Shown here: in pieces, positions 17,312-26,200 of the stretch
Position numbering within the stretch: position 1 is the stretch's first letter
Layout: each line of letters opens with the position of its first letter
DNA from: Paenibacillus sp. Soil522
Lineage (GTDB): Bacteria; Bacillota; Bacilli; Paenibacillales; Paenibacillaceae
NCBI RefSeq assembly: GCF_001428245.1
Contig: NZ_LMRV01000002.1
Location: forward strand, 62,001 to 126,000
Direction: 5' to 3'
DNA: 64,000 bases
The notes under the pieces: generated by a model
Database searches by the model: none
The model's input: the letters and a program-made list of their open reading frames with translations, nothing else
Told to the model about the DNA's origin: nothing
Made by a program: the position numbers and the translations under genes

Positions 17312-17689
17312 ATGAAAAAAACAAAGCTGCCCGGTGACAATATTAGCTTAAAAACGAAAAAAACAGAGGATCCTTTGGTGATGCAATGGCTGAATATGCA
17401 AACCAATCTGATGGATTCTCTTCGTTACTTGGTGGAAAATGAAATTATGTTAAACGGCGTTCGGAATTTGCAGGCTTTTGTCCCGATGGAGAGGAATATG
17501 CTTCAGGGCTCACCGGCCTTACAGCAACCAAGCGAATATCGCCCCCACGCAGCGGGTATGGAGCAGATGGCGGCAGCGGCGGAAGACGCGAAGGATGTGG
17601 AGATCGCGGAAGAAGCGCCTGCTGCTCCTGCTTTCGAGCCGGTTATCGATGAAGAAATAGATGATGATGATATTGAAGCGTGGAGCTAA
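17312..17689 (+). CDS. Putative ParR-like adaptor (ribbon-helix-helix-like N-terminus, acidic tail)
   Basis: A 125-residue protein with two contrasting halves. Residues 1-45 are basic then helical: NISLKTKKTEDPLVMQWLNMQTNLMDSLRYLVENEI, read in parts as a beta strand, WLNMQTN and SLRYLVENEI, which resembles the Arc/MetJ-type ribbon-helix-helix of ParR-like partners. Residues 80-125 are Ala/Glu/Asp-rich and end in EIDDDDIEAWS, a likely disordered tail that could contact the actin filament. AGGTG lies 6 bases before ATG 17312. It follows the actin gene by 53 bases on the same strand. Assignment rests on context plus the WLN..N..DSLRYLVE pattern; no database search was possible. Confidence 0.55.
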   Translation: MKKTKLPGDNISLKTKKTEDPLVMQWLNMQTNLMDSLRYLVENEIMLNGVRNLQAFVPMERNMLQGSPALQQPSEYRPHAAGMEQMAAAAEDAKDVEIAEEAPAAPAFEPVIDEEIDDDDIEAWS

Positions 17690-17712
17690 TGCGTATTTAT
17701 TTACGTATAAGG

Positions 17713-17832
17713 CTAAGTGTTATTACGAAAGGTAATACCTAGTGATACTAAACGATACTTAATAACACGAAGAACTACCTAGTGTTTCTTTGTAATACTT
17801 AGAAGTGTTTTGTGTTACGAGAAGCAGTTTTA
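17713..17832 (+). repeat. 20-bp-periodic array (candidate parC-like centromere)
   Basis: Immediately after the adaptor gene the DNA repeats with a 20-bp step. Ten-mers begin at 17733 (TAATACCTAG), 17753 (CGATACTTAA), 17773 (AACTACCTAG) and 17793 (TAATACTTAG); TAC recurs again at 17816. An inverted version, CTAAGTGTTA, starts at 17713. ACCTAGTG occurs twice exactly 40 bp apart. The phase of two helical turns would put the motifs on one DNA face, as in sites bound by ParR-type adaptors. Confidence 0.6.
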
Positions 17833-17852
17833 TATTTGAAGAGCTGATCAAT

Positions 17853-17885
17853 AAAAAGAGGAGGGCAGGCTGCCCTCCTCTTTTT
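17853..17885. terminator. Bidirectional terminator between the iteron array and ndh
   Basis: Perfect 15-bp stem aaaaagaggagggca/tgccctcctcttttt with a 3-base loop; A and T runs on both sides. It ends both the actin cassette (plus) and the yjlC-ndh operon (minus). Confidence 0.9.
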
Positions 17886-17896
17886 ATTGGTACTTA

Positions 17897-19078
17897 TTAG
17901 TACGCAAGTGCGAATAGACCGTGGATATGCGACAGGTAGCGAACGTTACTTGCTTCCTTCATCAAGGATGCAGGCAAGCCTTTCAGCTGTGTCGAGTTGC
18001 CGCCGATTGTGCCAACGCCGTCTTTGCGGCCAAGGCTTCCAAGCGTTCCGGAGAATACCGGCACGAACTTTTCCATAGCACCGCCCTTCATTTGAGCTGC
18101 CAGGTTGTAGCCTACCGTTTCACCCATTTGCCATGCAAGCTGAGCTGTTGGCGGGTAAGGACGCTCGCCGCCCTCTGGGAATACCACTGCGCAGTCGCCG
18201 GCAAGGAAAACATCGGAATGCGAAGTAGATTGAAGAGTTGGCGTAACGGTTGAACGGCCGCGGTCCTCTGCAAGGCCGCTGCTGCCGACAACCGGATTGC
18301 CTTTTACGCCGCCGGTCCAGATGATTGTGCTGGATTCGATCGTGCGTCCGTCTTTAAGCGATACGGCGCTTTTAGTTGCTTCGGTAATCGCTACGTTCGT
18401 AATGAAGTTAACGCCGCGTTTCTCCAGGCTTGTTACGGCACGGTCGATCAATACTTTCGGGAAGATTGGCAGAACGGCAGGGCCTGCTTCTACGCAATAT
18501 AGCGAAATGTCCTTGAAGTCGATTCCTTTGCTGCGGCAAATCTCTGGCAGTTTGTCAGCGAATTCGCCGACTAGCTCAACGCCAGTCAAGCCTCCGCCGC
18601 CCACAACGATTGTTGCGTCAGCTTTTTTGCCTGATTTTTTGTAAGCGTCAAGGCGAGCCTCAACATGCTGGCGGATGCGGTTAGCATCAGCAACGGATTT
18701 AAGCACAAGACTGTTCTCTTCCAGACCAGGAATGCCAAAGTAGTTCGTTTCGCTGCCAAGCGCAACGACAAGCGTGTCGTACTTTTGTACTTGCCCGCTT
18801 TCAAGAACGACTTTCTTTTCGTTAGGTTTAATTTCTTTTACCGAATCAACGATAATATTTACTTGCTTGTCGCCTAGAAGCTTGCTCAGCGGGAGAGCAA
18901 CCGCTTGCTCAGCGATCGTGTCCCCTGCAAGTCTGTGCAGCTCGGTAATGATTTGGTGGGTTGGAAAACGGTTAACGATTGTGATGCTTGCTTCTGCTGC
19001 CGACAAGTGCTTGCGTGCTGTTAGTGCAGTAAGAAGACCGCCATAACCGCCACCAAGGATTAAAATTTGCTTCGACAT
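17897..19078 (-). CDS. ndh: Type II NADH dehydrogenase (B. subtilis Ndh-like)
   Basis: A 393-residue two-dinucleotide-binding flavoprotein that passes electrons from NADH to menaquinone at the inner membrane face without pumping protons. FAD-binding ILILGGGYGGLLTAL is at residues 5-19, the NADH-binding IVVGGGGLTGVELVGEF near 158-174, and the second FAD contact VFLAGDCAVV near 292. C-terminal amphipathic segment SHIHGLFALAY would dock on the membrane. It is the second gene after a DUF1641 gene, the same order as yjlC-ndh of B. subtilis. GGAGG abuts a first ATG at 19084, so the second ATG (19078) is the better start. Rex-like sites upstream suggest NADH-responsive control. Confidence 0.9.
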   Translation of the reverse strand: MSKQILILGGGYGGLLTALTARKHLSAAEASITIVNRFPTHQIITELHRLAGDTIAEQAVALPLSKLLGDKQVNIIVDSVKEIKPNEKKVVLESGQVQKYDTLVVALGSETNYFGIPGLEENSLVLKSVADANRIRQHVEARLDAYKKSGKKADATIVVGGGGLTGVELVGEFADKLPEICRSKGIDFKDISLYCVEAGPAVLPIFPKVLIDRAVTSLEKRGVNFITNVAITEATKSAVSLKDGRTIESSTIIWTGGVKGNPVVGSSGLAEDRGRSTVTPTLQSTSHSDVFLAGDCAVVFPEGGERPYPPTAQLAWQMGETVGYNLAAQMKGGAMEKFVPVFSGTLGSLGRKDGVGTIGGNSTQLKGLPASLMKEASNVRYLSHIHGLFALAY

Positions 19079-19114
19079 GTTCATCCTCCATTCGTTCTTT
19101 GCGTAATCAGTGTT

Positions 19115-19555
19115 TTATGCTTTTTCGTTTTTCCGTTCAGACAGTACGCTTAAGAAAGCTTGCGCAAAGCGCAGTGTTTTTTGAACTTCCGGATCCTTCA
19201 GCATCTTTAACATCGCGAAAAGGCCAACAGTGGAACCGGCAGCTTCTTGCGAGCGCTCGCCAGCTTCAATAGCCGCTGCTGCGATACCTTTTGCTTTCTC
19301 TTGAACCGGTTTGACGAATTCACCGATACCTTGAGCGAAATCGTTAATCAACACTTTGTCTGTAGCGATGTTCTGTGCGAAATCATAAGCTTTGGTCATT
19401 AGCGTAACCATTTCGGCTAATTTAGGAAGGTTATCCACGAGCACAGTCAGCGACTGTTGAACCTCCGGCTTCATTAACTGATCGAGTACATCCAACGTTT
19501 GTTTTTCTTCAACGAGGCTTGCTGCGACCTCTTGTCCAGCAGATGGTTGTGACAT
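19115..19555 (-). CDS. DUF1641 protein (YjlC-like)
   Basis: A 146-residue soluble helical protein of DUF1641. The hallmark segments are QTLDVLDQLMKPEVQQSLTVLVDNLPKLAEMV (read as QLMKPEVQQSL and NLPKLAEMV), then GLFAMLKMLKDPEVQKTLRFAQAFL near residues 108-135. The function of the family is not known, but its genes are tied to ndh or to formate/redox operons. It is the first gene of a two-gene operon with ndh (30-base gap). GGAGG is placed 8 bases before ATG 19555, with Rex-like operators about 90-145 bases further upstream. Confidence 0.85.
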   Translation of the reverse strand: MSQPSAGQEVAASLVEEKQTLDVLDQLMKPEVQQSLTVLVDNLPKLAEMVTLMTKAYDFAQNIATDKVLINDFAQGIGEFVKPVQEKAKGIAAAAIEAGERSQEAAGSTVGLFAMLKMLKDPEVQKTLRFAQAFLSVLSERKNEKA

Positions 19556-19644
19556 AATAGAATGTCCTCCTTTGCGTAAATTTGAAAGTGAGTTGTTGTC
19601 TCAATTGAGTCAGCCGCTAACGGTACCGATGTACCCCTGAAAGA

Positions 19645-19662
19645 TTGTTACACTTTTCACAT
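19645..19662 (-). promoter_or_regulatory. Second Rex-like operator (weaker)
   Basis: TTGTTACACTTTTCACAT resembles the Rex consensus TTGTGAAnnnnTTCACAA with mismatches in the left arm and at the last base. It starts 36 bp from the stronger site, between that site and the yjlC start. Confidence 0.4.
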
Positions 19663-19680
19663 AGTTTTTGAAAAAAATGT

Positions 19681-19698
19681 TTGTGCACAATTTCACAG
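19681..19698 (-). promoter_or_regulatory. Rex-like operator upstream of yjlC-ndh
   Basis: TTGTGCACAATTTCACAG matches TTGTGAAnnnnTTCACAA at 12 of 14 fixed positions. In B. subtilis the yjlC-ndh operon is repressed by Rex when NADH is low, so site and operon agree. The site lies about 130 bases before the yjlC start; on the minus strand a promoter-like TTGTGC..AACTAT overlaps it. Confidence 0.6.
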
Positions 19699-19992
19699 AC
19701 TGATCCTTGCCTCGGCAAGGAGAAATGTTATAGCGAGTATGACGTAATCGGATTTAAACCCTTTGCTTCTATTCTACATCGTTTTGGTCAAAAGATAAAA
19801 AGAAATTTATAACTTTTCTTAAAAAATGTTGCGTTTTGTCGTTGTAGACGAGTAATTGGATGCATTTTGTAGATATTAAGGGGTTTTTGAGCCACATGCA
19901 GCCTTTTACCCAAAAAGTTATTAAACGGGGAGAGCGTGGCAACCGGGATGGACGGATCGATTTGGACAAATATTGAATTTGTATTTTTCGTA

Positions 19993-20023
19993 TTGACTCT
20001 CACGTTGCGTGATCCTTTATAGT
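19993..20023 (+). promoter_or_regulatory. MerR-type promoter with 19-bp spacer
   Basis: TTGACT (19993-19998) and TATAGT (20018-20023) are 19 bases apart, longer than the optimal 17, and the spacer carries the dyad TCACGTTGCGTGA. This is the classic layout recognised by MerR-family activators, here most likely the gene that follows. Confidence 0.7.
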
Positions 20024-20047
20024 TTCATTAAGGGAGGTTTGACAGCG

Positions 20048-20785
20048 ATGAAGGTAAAGGAGGTTGCCGGTTTGGTCGGGATCAGTGTGCGCACGCTGCA
20101 TCATTACGATGAGATCGGACTGCTTAAACCAGAGAAAATAACGGAATCCGGCTATCGTCTCTACTCTGATCAAAATTTAGAGATGCTGCAGCAAATTTTG
20201 TTTTTTCGAGAGCTGGGCTATCCCTTGAAAAAAATTAAAGAAATCGTCAGCAGTCCTGCCTTTAACCGGGTGGAGGCGCTGCAGCTGCACCGCAGAATGC
20301 TTCAGGATAAACGGCGCCAGCTGGAGCAAATGATTTTAACGATCGATCGGACGATTCAGCACGCGAGAGGAGAAATCGAAATGACAAATGAACAGAAATT
20401 CGAAGGCTTTGATTTCAGCAGCAGCCCCTATGAGCAAGAGGCGCGTGAACGCTGGGGAGATGAGGCAGTAGACCAATCAAATGCCAAGCTGGGCAAAATG
20501 ACGATGCAGGAGCAGGAGGAACTGGCGGGAAGCATGAACGCGATCTACGCTAAGCTTGCAGCGCTTAGAAGCGATTCTCCGGAGTCAGTGCATTCGCAAG
20601 CTGCCATTAAGGAATGGTTTATCCTTCTGAACCAAATGGGCAGTTACTCGCTCGAAGCGTTCAAGGGGCTGGGGCAAATGTATGTCGATGACGCGCGCTT
20701 TACGAAAAATATCGATAAATTTGGAGAAGGCTTAGCCTTGTTTATGCGCGACGCGATGGCTGTTTATGCTGATAAAAACAAATAG
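20048..20785 (+). CDS. MerR-family activator with TipAS domain (Mta/TipA-like)
   Basis: A 245-residue regulator. Residues 1-70 are the winged-helix MerR DNA-binding domain (KVKEVAGLVGISVRTLHHYDEIGLL, then GYRLYSDQNLEMLQQILFFRELGYPL); about 75-105 form the dimer coiled coil; about 115-245 form the TipAS ligand-binding domain (KFEGFDF..YEQEARERWGDEAVDQS and ALGLFMRDA-like end). Such proteins bind drugs or lipids and activate promoters with 19-bp spacers. Its own promoter has that layout, implying autoactivation. GGGAGG lies before ATG 20048. No transporter gene follows directly, so its other targets are elsewhere. Confidence 0.85.
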   Translation: MKVKEVAGLVGISVRTLHHYDEIGLLKPEKITESGYRLYSDQNLEMLQQILFFRELGYPLKKIKEIVSSPAFNRVEALQLHRRMLQDKRRQLEQMILTIDRTIQHARGEIEMTNEQKFEGFDFSSSPYEQEARERWGDEAVDQSNAKLGKMTMQEQEELAGSMNAIYAKLAALRSDSPESVHSQAAIKEWFILLNQMGSYSLEAFKGLGQMYVDDARFTKNIDKFGEGLALFMRDAMAVYADKNK

Positions 20786-20854
20786 TGCTGCATATATTTT
20801 GCTTTGTGGGCAGGGCAGTCCGGCTTCCATTAACTTTTTCTAATAAAGCCTAAA

Positions 20855-20883
20855 TTGAAACCCGTTATCCGAACCTTTATTAT
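20855..20883 (+). promoter_or_regulatory. Sigma-A promoter of the HTH gene
   Basis: TTGAAA (20855-20860), 17-base spacer, TATTAT (20878-20883), about 44 bases before the start codon. Confidence 0.65.
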
Positions 20884-20926
20884 GATAGTGACATGGTAGA
20901 GACCAATCGGAAGGGAGTGCAAAAAT

Positions 20927-21385
20927 ATGACAACTGAACTAACGCCTAGCAGCATACGCAACTTTACGGTTTCCACAGAGATTTTTTATAACCCGAACTT
21001 GGATATCTATTCGCAAATGATTTATATCGTGCTTAGCTCAAGCACTGCAGATTCCACATCACTCACGATAGACGAGATTGCCAAGAAAGGCCGCATGTCA
21101 ACCAAGCATGCGATTAAAGCGATGCAAGCACTAGTTAACGAACAGCTAATCCCACATAAATTGTTCCGCAAAATGATCGGAGAGTTCCAGGATGACCGCT
21201 TATCATGGGCGGCGAAGGGGCTGCTCACCTATTGCAAGGAGCATCGAGATATTACGCTGTCCGAGCTGCTGATGCTCTCTGATCAGTCTGGTGAAGACGA
21301 GCAAAGCATTCGCAGGGCATTGAGAGAGCTGGAGCGAAACGGTTACTTGGAGGAGTTTCCAGAGCTTATCAAGCTGGCGAATTAA
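20927..21385 (+). CDS. Helix-turn-helix protein with tandem winged helices
   Basis: A 152-residue protein that looks like a replication-initiator-style winged-helix pair. The first unit (FYNPNLDIYSQMIYIVLSSS, then LTIDEIAKKGRMSTKHAIKAMQALVNEQLI) and second unit (LSWAAKGLLTYCKEHRDITLSELLML, then SIRRALRELERNGYL) each show a helix-turn-helix followed by a wing. Such proteins are common orphan DNA-binding proteins in Paenibacillus-like genomes. GGAAGGGAG precedes ATG 20927; a good promoter lies upstream and a strong terminator downstream, so the gene is monocistronic. Target sites are not known. Confidence 0.7.
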   Translation: MTTELTPSSIRNFTVSTEIFYNPNLDIYSQMIYIVLSSSTADSTSLTIDEIAKKGRMSTKHAIKAMQALVNEQLIPHKLFRKMIGEFQDDRLSWAAKGLLTYCKEHRDITLSELLMLSDQSGEDEQSIRRALRELERNGYLEEFPELIKLAN

Positions 21386-21387
21386 TG

Positions 21388-21441
21388 AAAATAGCAGGAC
21401 GTATGCAGCATGGTTTGCTGCATACGTCCTGCTATTTTTTT
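21388..21441 (+). terminator. Strong terminator between the HTH gene and the DUF2157 gene
   Basis: A 22-bp stem (aaatagcaggacgtatgcag.. and complement) with a 4-base loop and TTTTTTTT after it; the A run on the left lets it act in both directions. Confidence 0.9.
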
Positions 21442-21464
21442 TCTCATGTGAGGAATAGCCGGCG

Positions 21465-23708
21465 CTACTCCTTGCTTAATTTCTCAAGCAGCGCATCGCC
21501 TGTCGCACCCACCTTCACATAGGCAAAGCGGGCGTTTTGTTCGGTTTCGGTACCAGTGCCCTCGGGAACAAAGTACGTTTCAATGCCGTAGTAGATGCTT
21601 TGCCAGCCGCTTGATGAACCATTAATGATGATTTCTTTGTCCGTTAGCGCTTCTCCGCTTTTATATAAACGGTCAAATACATAAACTCCGTTATCGCCCT
21701 GGCGAAGCACGATCTTGATCCGGCTGAGGCTGCGGCGCGACTCTAATTCCTTGGCTACGCTAGCTGGCGGCGTCGAAATGCTGTAATTGATTCTTACATA
21801 ATCGCCCTGCAGCAGAGATCTGGGATCAAGCGGCTCAATCGCCAGCTTAACCTCAGTGCCTTTTGAGAGCAAGGCCTCGCTTGCTGCGGCATGGTAGCCG
21901 ACATACACGAGCTGCAGAAAAATGACGATGACGATCAGGACAGGGCTTTTATGCAGCAATCGGCTGTACGCATCCGTGTCTTCGGGTACTCCGGCACGCG
22001 TCCGGAAAGCGAAAATATAAGTAACCGCAATCGCGATAACGCCGAGCAGAGCGAGCGTAATCGACTTGTGCAGCAGCGTCCAGAACAAGTCGTAATATTT
22101 GAACGCCAGAAATACGAACCAGAAAACGAGGCTCAAAGAAGCCTCCAGCACTTGATTGCGGCGAACAAACAGGAAGGCTAAGACGGTCACGGCAATAAAG
22201 TTCACAAAATTGAACAGCTCGTACGAATACGGGAAAATATCATCCATGAAGGTAAGCCAGAAGAGAAAGAGCAGTGTATAGAACAAACCGCATTCCCGCA
22301 CATGCTGCCTGATCGCGCCTTCGTGAAGCAGGTGGTGGCTTGCATAAATGACTGCATTCAGCATCGTTAAAATAAATACGATGAAGGAAGGGGCAAGCTG
22401 AACCGATTCGAACAGCTGGAACAGAACAATCGCGATATTGAGATTGATCAGCGAATAAATAAAGAGATGCTGTACTCGTCCATGGAAGCTAAACCAGCCC
22501 GCAACAGACACAGCTAAGAAGAGCAAGGATAAGCTTGCCATTTCTATCCATCCGATTGCGATCATTCCGGCTGCGTATCCGATCGTAAGCACCGTATAAC
22601 GAATAACGGCATTTATACGGCGCAGCAATAGAACGGGAATAATGAACAGCAGGGAGATGACAAACAGCGTGTACTGAGGCTCTATCGCATCGGATGCCAT
22701 GAACACCAAGCCTACCAATGAGATGCTGCCAATCAGGACGCCAATAACGGTCACGATAGTGGAGACGATTTTGCCTACAAGGGCGCTCTTAAGGGCTTCT
22801 GCTTGCGCCTCGGGGGCTTGCTCTCCAGCATCTGCGGCTGGTTGGCCGAGCTTGTACAGGCAGCGGAAGAAAAAGACGTTGCCCGTCAGCAATAAAGCGA
22901 CAAAGACGAGTCCGAAAATAAAAAATGAGGTGGAAGCATGCTCGGACATCAGCTCTAAAAATTTGAAAACGGCGAAGGCGGATGCGGCAAGCGCGTTAAG
23001 CGTAAGCATGATTTTATCCAGACGCACTCGGGTAAAATAATAGAAGCCAAACGCAATGGCAGCCGCGCAGGGAATGTTCATCCACGCGCCATACAGCTCG
23101 TACTGGGTGGAATTCGTTAAGACGAGCAGGGAAATATGGAAAATAATAAAGCTAACGAGCTTCAGCGGAGCTGACTTGAGAAGCTTCGCTTCAATCAGGG
23201 CGAACAGGATGAGATTGATTAGGGCGATCAAGCAGCCGATCAGCAAAATTTCACTGTCGCTGTGAACGATATAGAGGGAGGACGGGAAAAAATACTGCCA
23301 CATGGTCAGATGAACGAGCGCATAAGCCAGTAAGTAGAACGGATTAAAGCGGGTAATAAAAGCAAGCAGCAGCGCCGGAATCGACCATACGAGGAACAGC
23401 TCATAGGTATCGGCATGCGAATTATAGATTTGGTTCAGCAGGGCAACGGCCGCGCCGAACGAAATGCAGCCCCCGACCAGAAAGATCGCGGACAGAAAGG
23501 AGTGATGGCCAAGCATGAATTTCATTTTCGAGAAAATAAAAGCTGCGCCATAGAACAGAACCATAATGCCTGCGGAGGCGAGAATTTTGTCGGCGCGGCC
23601 GAGGCCGCCCCAATTGGCAGCGAAGAAGTAGATGATGGAAGCGAGCAGCAGGGATACGCCCATTAGGAAGCCGACACGCGTAACGTTTAACCGTAGCATT
23701 GCACTCAC
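21465..23708 (-). CDS. DUF2157 membrane protein with C-terminal GDYXXLXY domain
   Basis: A 747-residue polytopic protein with some 18 hydrophobic segments through about residue 600. The N-terminal part starts directly with a membrane segment and NWGGLGRADK, typical of DUF2157. The last 160 residues are an extracytoplasmic domain with LLQGDYVRINYSI, the GDYxxLxY hallmark (PF14345). The two domains are often separate proteins; here they are fused. Function is unknown. The reading starts at GTG 23708 with a poor binding site (GAAAGG three bases before); ATG 23699 is an alternative. It is a single gene with a shared terminator at its 3' end. Confidence 0.75.
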   Translation of the reverse strand: MSAMLRLNVTRVGFLMGVSLLLASIIYFFAANWGGLGRADKILASAGIMVLFYGAAFIFSKMKFMLGHHSFLSAIFLVGGCISFGAAVALLNQIYNSHADTYELFLVWSIPALLLAFITRFNPFYLLAYALVHLTMWQYFFPSSLYIVHSDSEILLIGCLIALINLILFALIEAKLLKSAPLKLVSFIIFHISLLVLTNSTQYELYGAWMNIPCAAAIAFGFYYFTRVRLDKIMLTLNALAASAFAVFKFLELMSEHASTSFFIFGLVFVALLLTGNVFFFRCLYKLGQPAADAGEQAPEAQAEALKSALVGKIVSTIVTVIGVLIGSISLVGLVFMASDAIEPQYTLFVISLLFIIPVLLLRRINAVIRYTVLTIGYAAGMIAIGWIEMASLSLLFLAVSVAGWFSFHGRVQHLFIYSLINLNIAIVLFQLFESVQLAPSFIVFILTMLNAVIYASHHLLHEGAIRQHVRECGLFYTLLFLFWLTFMDDIFPYSYELFNFVNFIAVTVLAFLFVRRNQVLEASLSLVFWFVFLAFKYYDLFWTLLHKSITLALLGVIAIAVTYIFAFRTRAGVPEDTDAYSRLLHKSPVLIVIVIFLQLVYVGYHAAASEALLSKGTEVKLAIEPLDPRSLLQGDYVRINYSISTPPASVAKELESRRSLSRIKIVLRQGDNGVYVFDRLYKSGEALTDKEIIINGSSSGWQSIYYGIETYFVPEGTGTETEQNARFAYVKVGATGDALLEKLSKE

Positions 23709-23918
23709 ATGCCTTTCTTGTTGGTATGTCTTAAATTATAGTGACCTATTCCAAAGCCAACTAGTACTCACTTTTTGTAGTACCGCATTTCTTCGACAAA
23801 TGCAGTAATGTGACTTAACCTGCTAAGCAGGCGAGGTTTATGCATGCAAAGATTAGTTAATATGCTATTCTTAAGGATACGATTAAAAGAACGAATAACT
23901 TGCAGAAGAGGTAAATTG

Positions 23919-25367
23919 ATGAGTGAAATAAAGTTTGCGGATTTTTCTTTAAGTACGGAAATCGTTCGGGCATTGGAAAGCCTGGCGTACGAAACGCCAA
24001 CCGAGGTTCAACGCGAGGTTATTCCCGTGGCGCTTCAGCAGAAGGATCTTGTCGTCAAATCACAAACCGGCAGCGGCAAGACGGCAGCCTACGGCATTCC
24101 GTTATGCGAGCTGGTCGATTGGAATGAAAATAAGCCGCAGGTACTCGTTTTAACGCCAACAAGGGAGCTCGCGCTTCAAGTAAACGAGGACATCACCAAT
24201 ATTGGACGGTTCAAGCGGATTAAAGCGATGGCGGTATATGGCAAAGCGCCATTCCATATCCAGAAGGCTGAGCTAAAACAGAGAACGCATATGGTTGTAG
24301 GGACGCCCGGACGAGTGCACGATCATATAGAACGGGGAACGCTCGCTGTGGAGCGAATAAAATATTTGGTGATCGATGAAGCGGATGAAATGCTGAATAT
24401 GGGCTTTATCGAGCAGGTGCAGGCCATTATCCAGCAGCTTCCGAGGGACAGAGTGACGATGCTTTTCTCCGCTACGTTCCCTGAGGATGTAGCTAAGCTG
24501 GCGCGTCAGTATATGAACGACCCCGTTCATGTTGAGATTAAAGCTGCGGGGTTAACGACAGCAACGATCAAGCACTCGGTTATTGAAGTAAAGGAAGCGG
24601 ACAAGTTTGCTCTGCTTCAAGATGTTATGATTGTTGAAAGCCCCGATAGCTGCATTATATTTTGCCGGACGCAGGAGAACGTGGATCAGGTGTTCCGCCA
24701 GATGGCTGAGCTTGAATATCCATGCGACCGCATTCACGGCGGGATGGAGCAGGCTGAGCGGTTTGAGGTGATGAACGCGTTCCGCAGAGGGCAGTTCCGC
24801 TATTTGATTGCGACGGATGTAGCGGCAAGAGGCATCGATATTACGAATATTACGCATGTCATCAACTTCGATATTCCGCTCGATAAGGAAAGCTACGTCC
24901 ATCGCACGGGCAGAACGGGACGAGCAGGCCTTGCAGGAAAAGCGATCACGTTCGCAGCGCCAAAGGACAGCAGACGGTTATCCGAAATTGAGGAGTACAT
25001 CGGCTTCAGCATTCATAAAGCGTCAGCTCCCTCGGAAGAAGCGGTTGATCTTCGCCGGGAGGATTTTGAGCAAAAAATCAATGTCGGTCCCGTACTTAAA
25101 AAAGATAAGCGTGAGCAGTTGAATAAGCAGATCATGAAGCTTAATTTTAACGGCGGCAAGAAGAAGAAGCTGAGAGCGGTAGATTTTGTCGGTACGATCG
25201 CCAAAATAGAAGGTGTATCCGCGGATGATATCGGCATCATTACCATATTGGATAACGTTACCGATGTGGAAATTTTGAACGGAAAAGGACCGCTCGTGCT
25301 GGAGATTATGAAAAATACGACGATTAAGGGCAAGCAGCTTAAAGTCCGCAGAGGGCAGAAAGCTTAA
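23919..25367 (+). CDS. dbpA: DEAD-box RNA helicase DbpA/YxiN
   Basis: A 482-residue ATP-dependent RNA helicase. Q motif near residue 20, motif [11 protein letters not shown] near 46-55, Ia PTRELA, Ib [14 protein letters not shown] near 150, III SATFP, then domain 2 with [15 protein letters not shown] and [10 protein letters not shown] (motif VI). Residues about 405-482 form the DbpA RNA-binding domain ([22 protein letters not shown]), which targets hairpin 92 of 23S rRNA, so it acts in 50S subunit assembly. GAAGAGGT precedes ATG 23919; a further upstream ATG at 23844 gives 25 residues outside the family. The 160-base leader resembles helicase genes with long 5' UTRs. Confidence 0.9.
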   Translation: MSEIKFADFSLSTEIVRALESLAYETPTEVQREVIPVALQQKDLVVKSQTGSGKTAAYGIPLCELVDWNENKPQVLVLTPTRELALQVNEDITNIGRFKRIKAMAVYGKAPFHIQKAELKQRTHMVVGTPGRVHDHIERGTLAVERIKYLVIDEADEMLNMGFIEQVQAIIQQLPRDRVTMLFSATFPEDVAKLARQYMNDPVHVEIKAAGLTTATIKHSVIEVKEADKFALLQDVMIVESPDSCIIFCRTQENVDQVFRQMAELEYPCDRIHGGMEQAERFEVMNAFRRGQFRYLIATDVAARGIDITNITHVINFDIPLDKESYVHRTGRTGRAGLAGKAITFAAPKDSRRLSEIEEYIGFSIHKASAPSEEAVDLRREDFEQKINVGPVLKKDKREQLNKQIMKLNFNGGKKKKLRAVDFVGTIAKIEGVSADDIGIITILDNVTDVEILNGKGPLVLEIMKNTTIKGKQLKVRRGQKA

Positions 25368-25558
25368 GCCGGCTACTATTCGGCCAAGAAAATTAGTTAT
25401 CCCCATGTGGATATCTTTTTTCGCCGCAAAGCTCAAAAACGATGCCAAAGTATCGATTATTAGGGGTCATTTATACACATATTCCAGCCGGGGTGTGGAT
25501 ATGGCTGTGTAATAAATATTTACGCAGCTTGAATTCTTCGCGGAAAGGGGCCGATTTG

Positions 25559-26200
25559 ATGGTAAATGAACTGAGGGAGCAGTTTGGCGACATCGATATT
25601 TATTTATTTGACCAGCTGCTGAAAGGACGGATCACACAGGCGATGCGCATCCTTGATGCAGGCTGCGGTTCGGGGCGAAATATAACCTATTTGCTTCGCA
25701 GCGGCTATGAGGTGTATGCGGTCGACCGCTCGGAGGCTGCCATTCAGGAGGTGCGGAAGCTTGCTTCTGCCATTGCGCCAGTCTGGTCGACCGCCCAGGC
25801 GCGCATAGAAGCTGTCGAGCAAATGAGCTTTGCGGATGAAAGCTTTGATTTTATCATCAGCAGCGCGGTGCTGCATTTCGCGGAACATGAGGAGCATTTT
25901 GACCAAATGGTTCACGAGCTTTGGCGCGTATTGAAGCCCGGCGGGCGGCTATTCGCACGTTTGGCATCTTCCACTGGAATGGAATCCAGCATACAGCCGC
26001 TTGGAGATGAGCGATATCTGCTTCCTGATGGAAGCAGACGTTTTCTCGTGAATGACGAGCGTCTTTTGAGTATGACTGCGCAGCTAAAGGGCCAGTTATT
26101 CGAGCCGCTCAAAACCGTCATCGTAGCGGGTAAGCGCTGCATGACAACCTGGTGTATCCAAAAGTCCAATAACGAATGGGAGGACATAAAAAATGTCTAA
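25559..26200 (+). CDS. Class I SAM-dependent methyltransferase
   Basis: A 213-residue Rossmann-fold methyltransferase. Motif I is [19 protein letters not shown] near residues 31-49, the acidic end of strand 2 is [11 protein letters not shown], motif II/III spans [22 protein letters not shown], and [15 protein letters not shown] is the post-III block. The substrate is unknown. AAAGGGG lies 8 bases before ATG 25559, so the longer reading starting at 25442 is rejected. It overlaps the next gene by 8 bases, so the two are coupled. Confidence 0.8.
   Translation: MVNELREQFGDIDIYLFDQLLKGRITQAMRILDAGCGSGRNITYLLRSGYEVYAVDRSEAAIQEVRKLASAIAPVWSTAQARIEAVEQMSFADESFDFIISSAVLHFAEHEEHFDQMVHELWRVLKPGGRLFARLASSTGMESSIQPLGDERYLLPDGSRRFLVNDERLLSMTAQLKGQLFEPLKTVIVAGKRCMTTWCIQKSNNEWEDIKNV

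Noticed and set aside
19769-20003. Overlapping minus-strand frames in the gap before the MerR gene
   Set aside because: Two overlapping short frames without a binding site; the region is better explained as promoter DNA for yjlC-ndh and the MerR gene.
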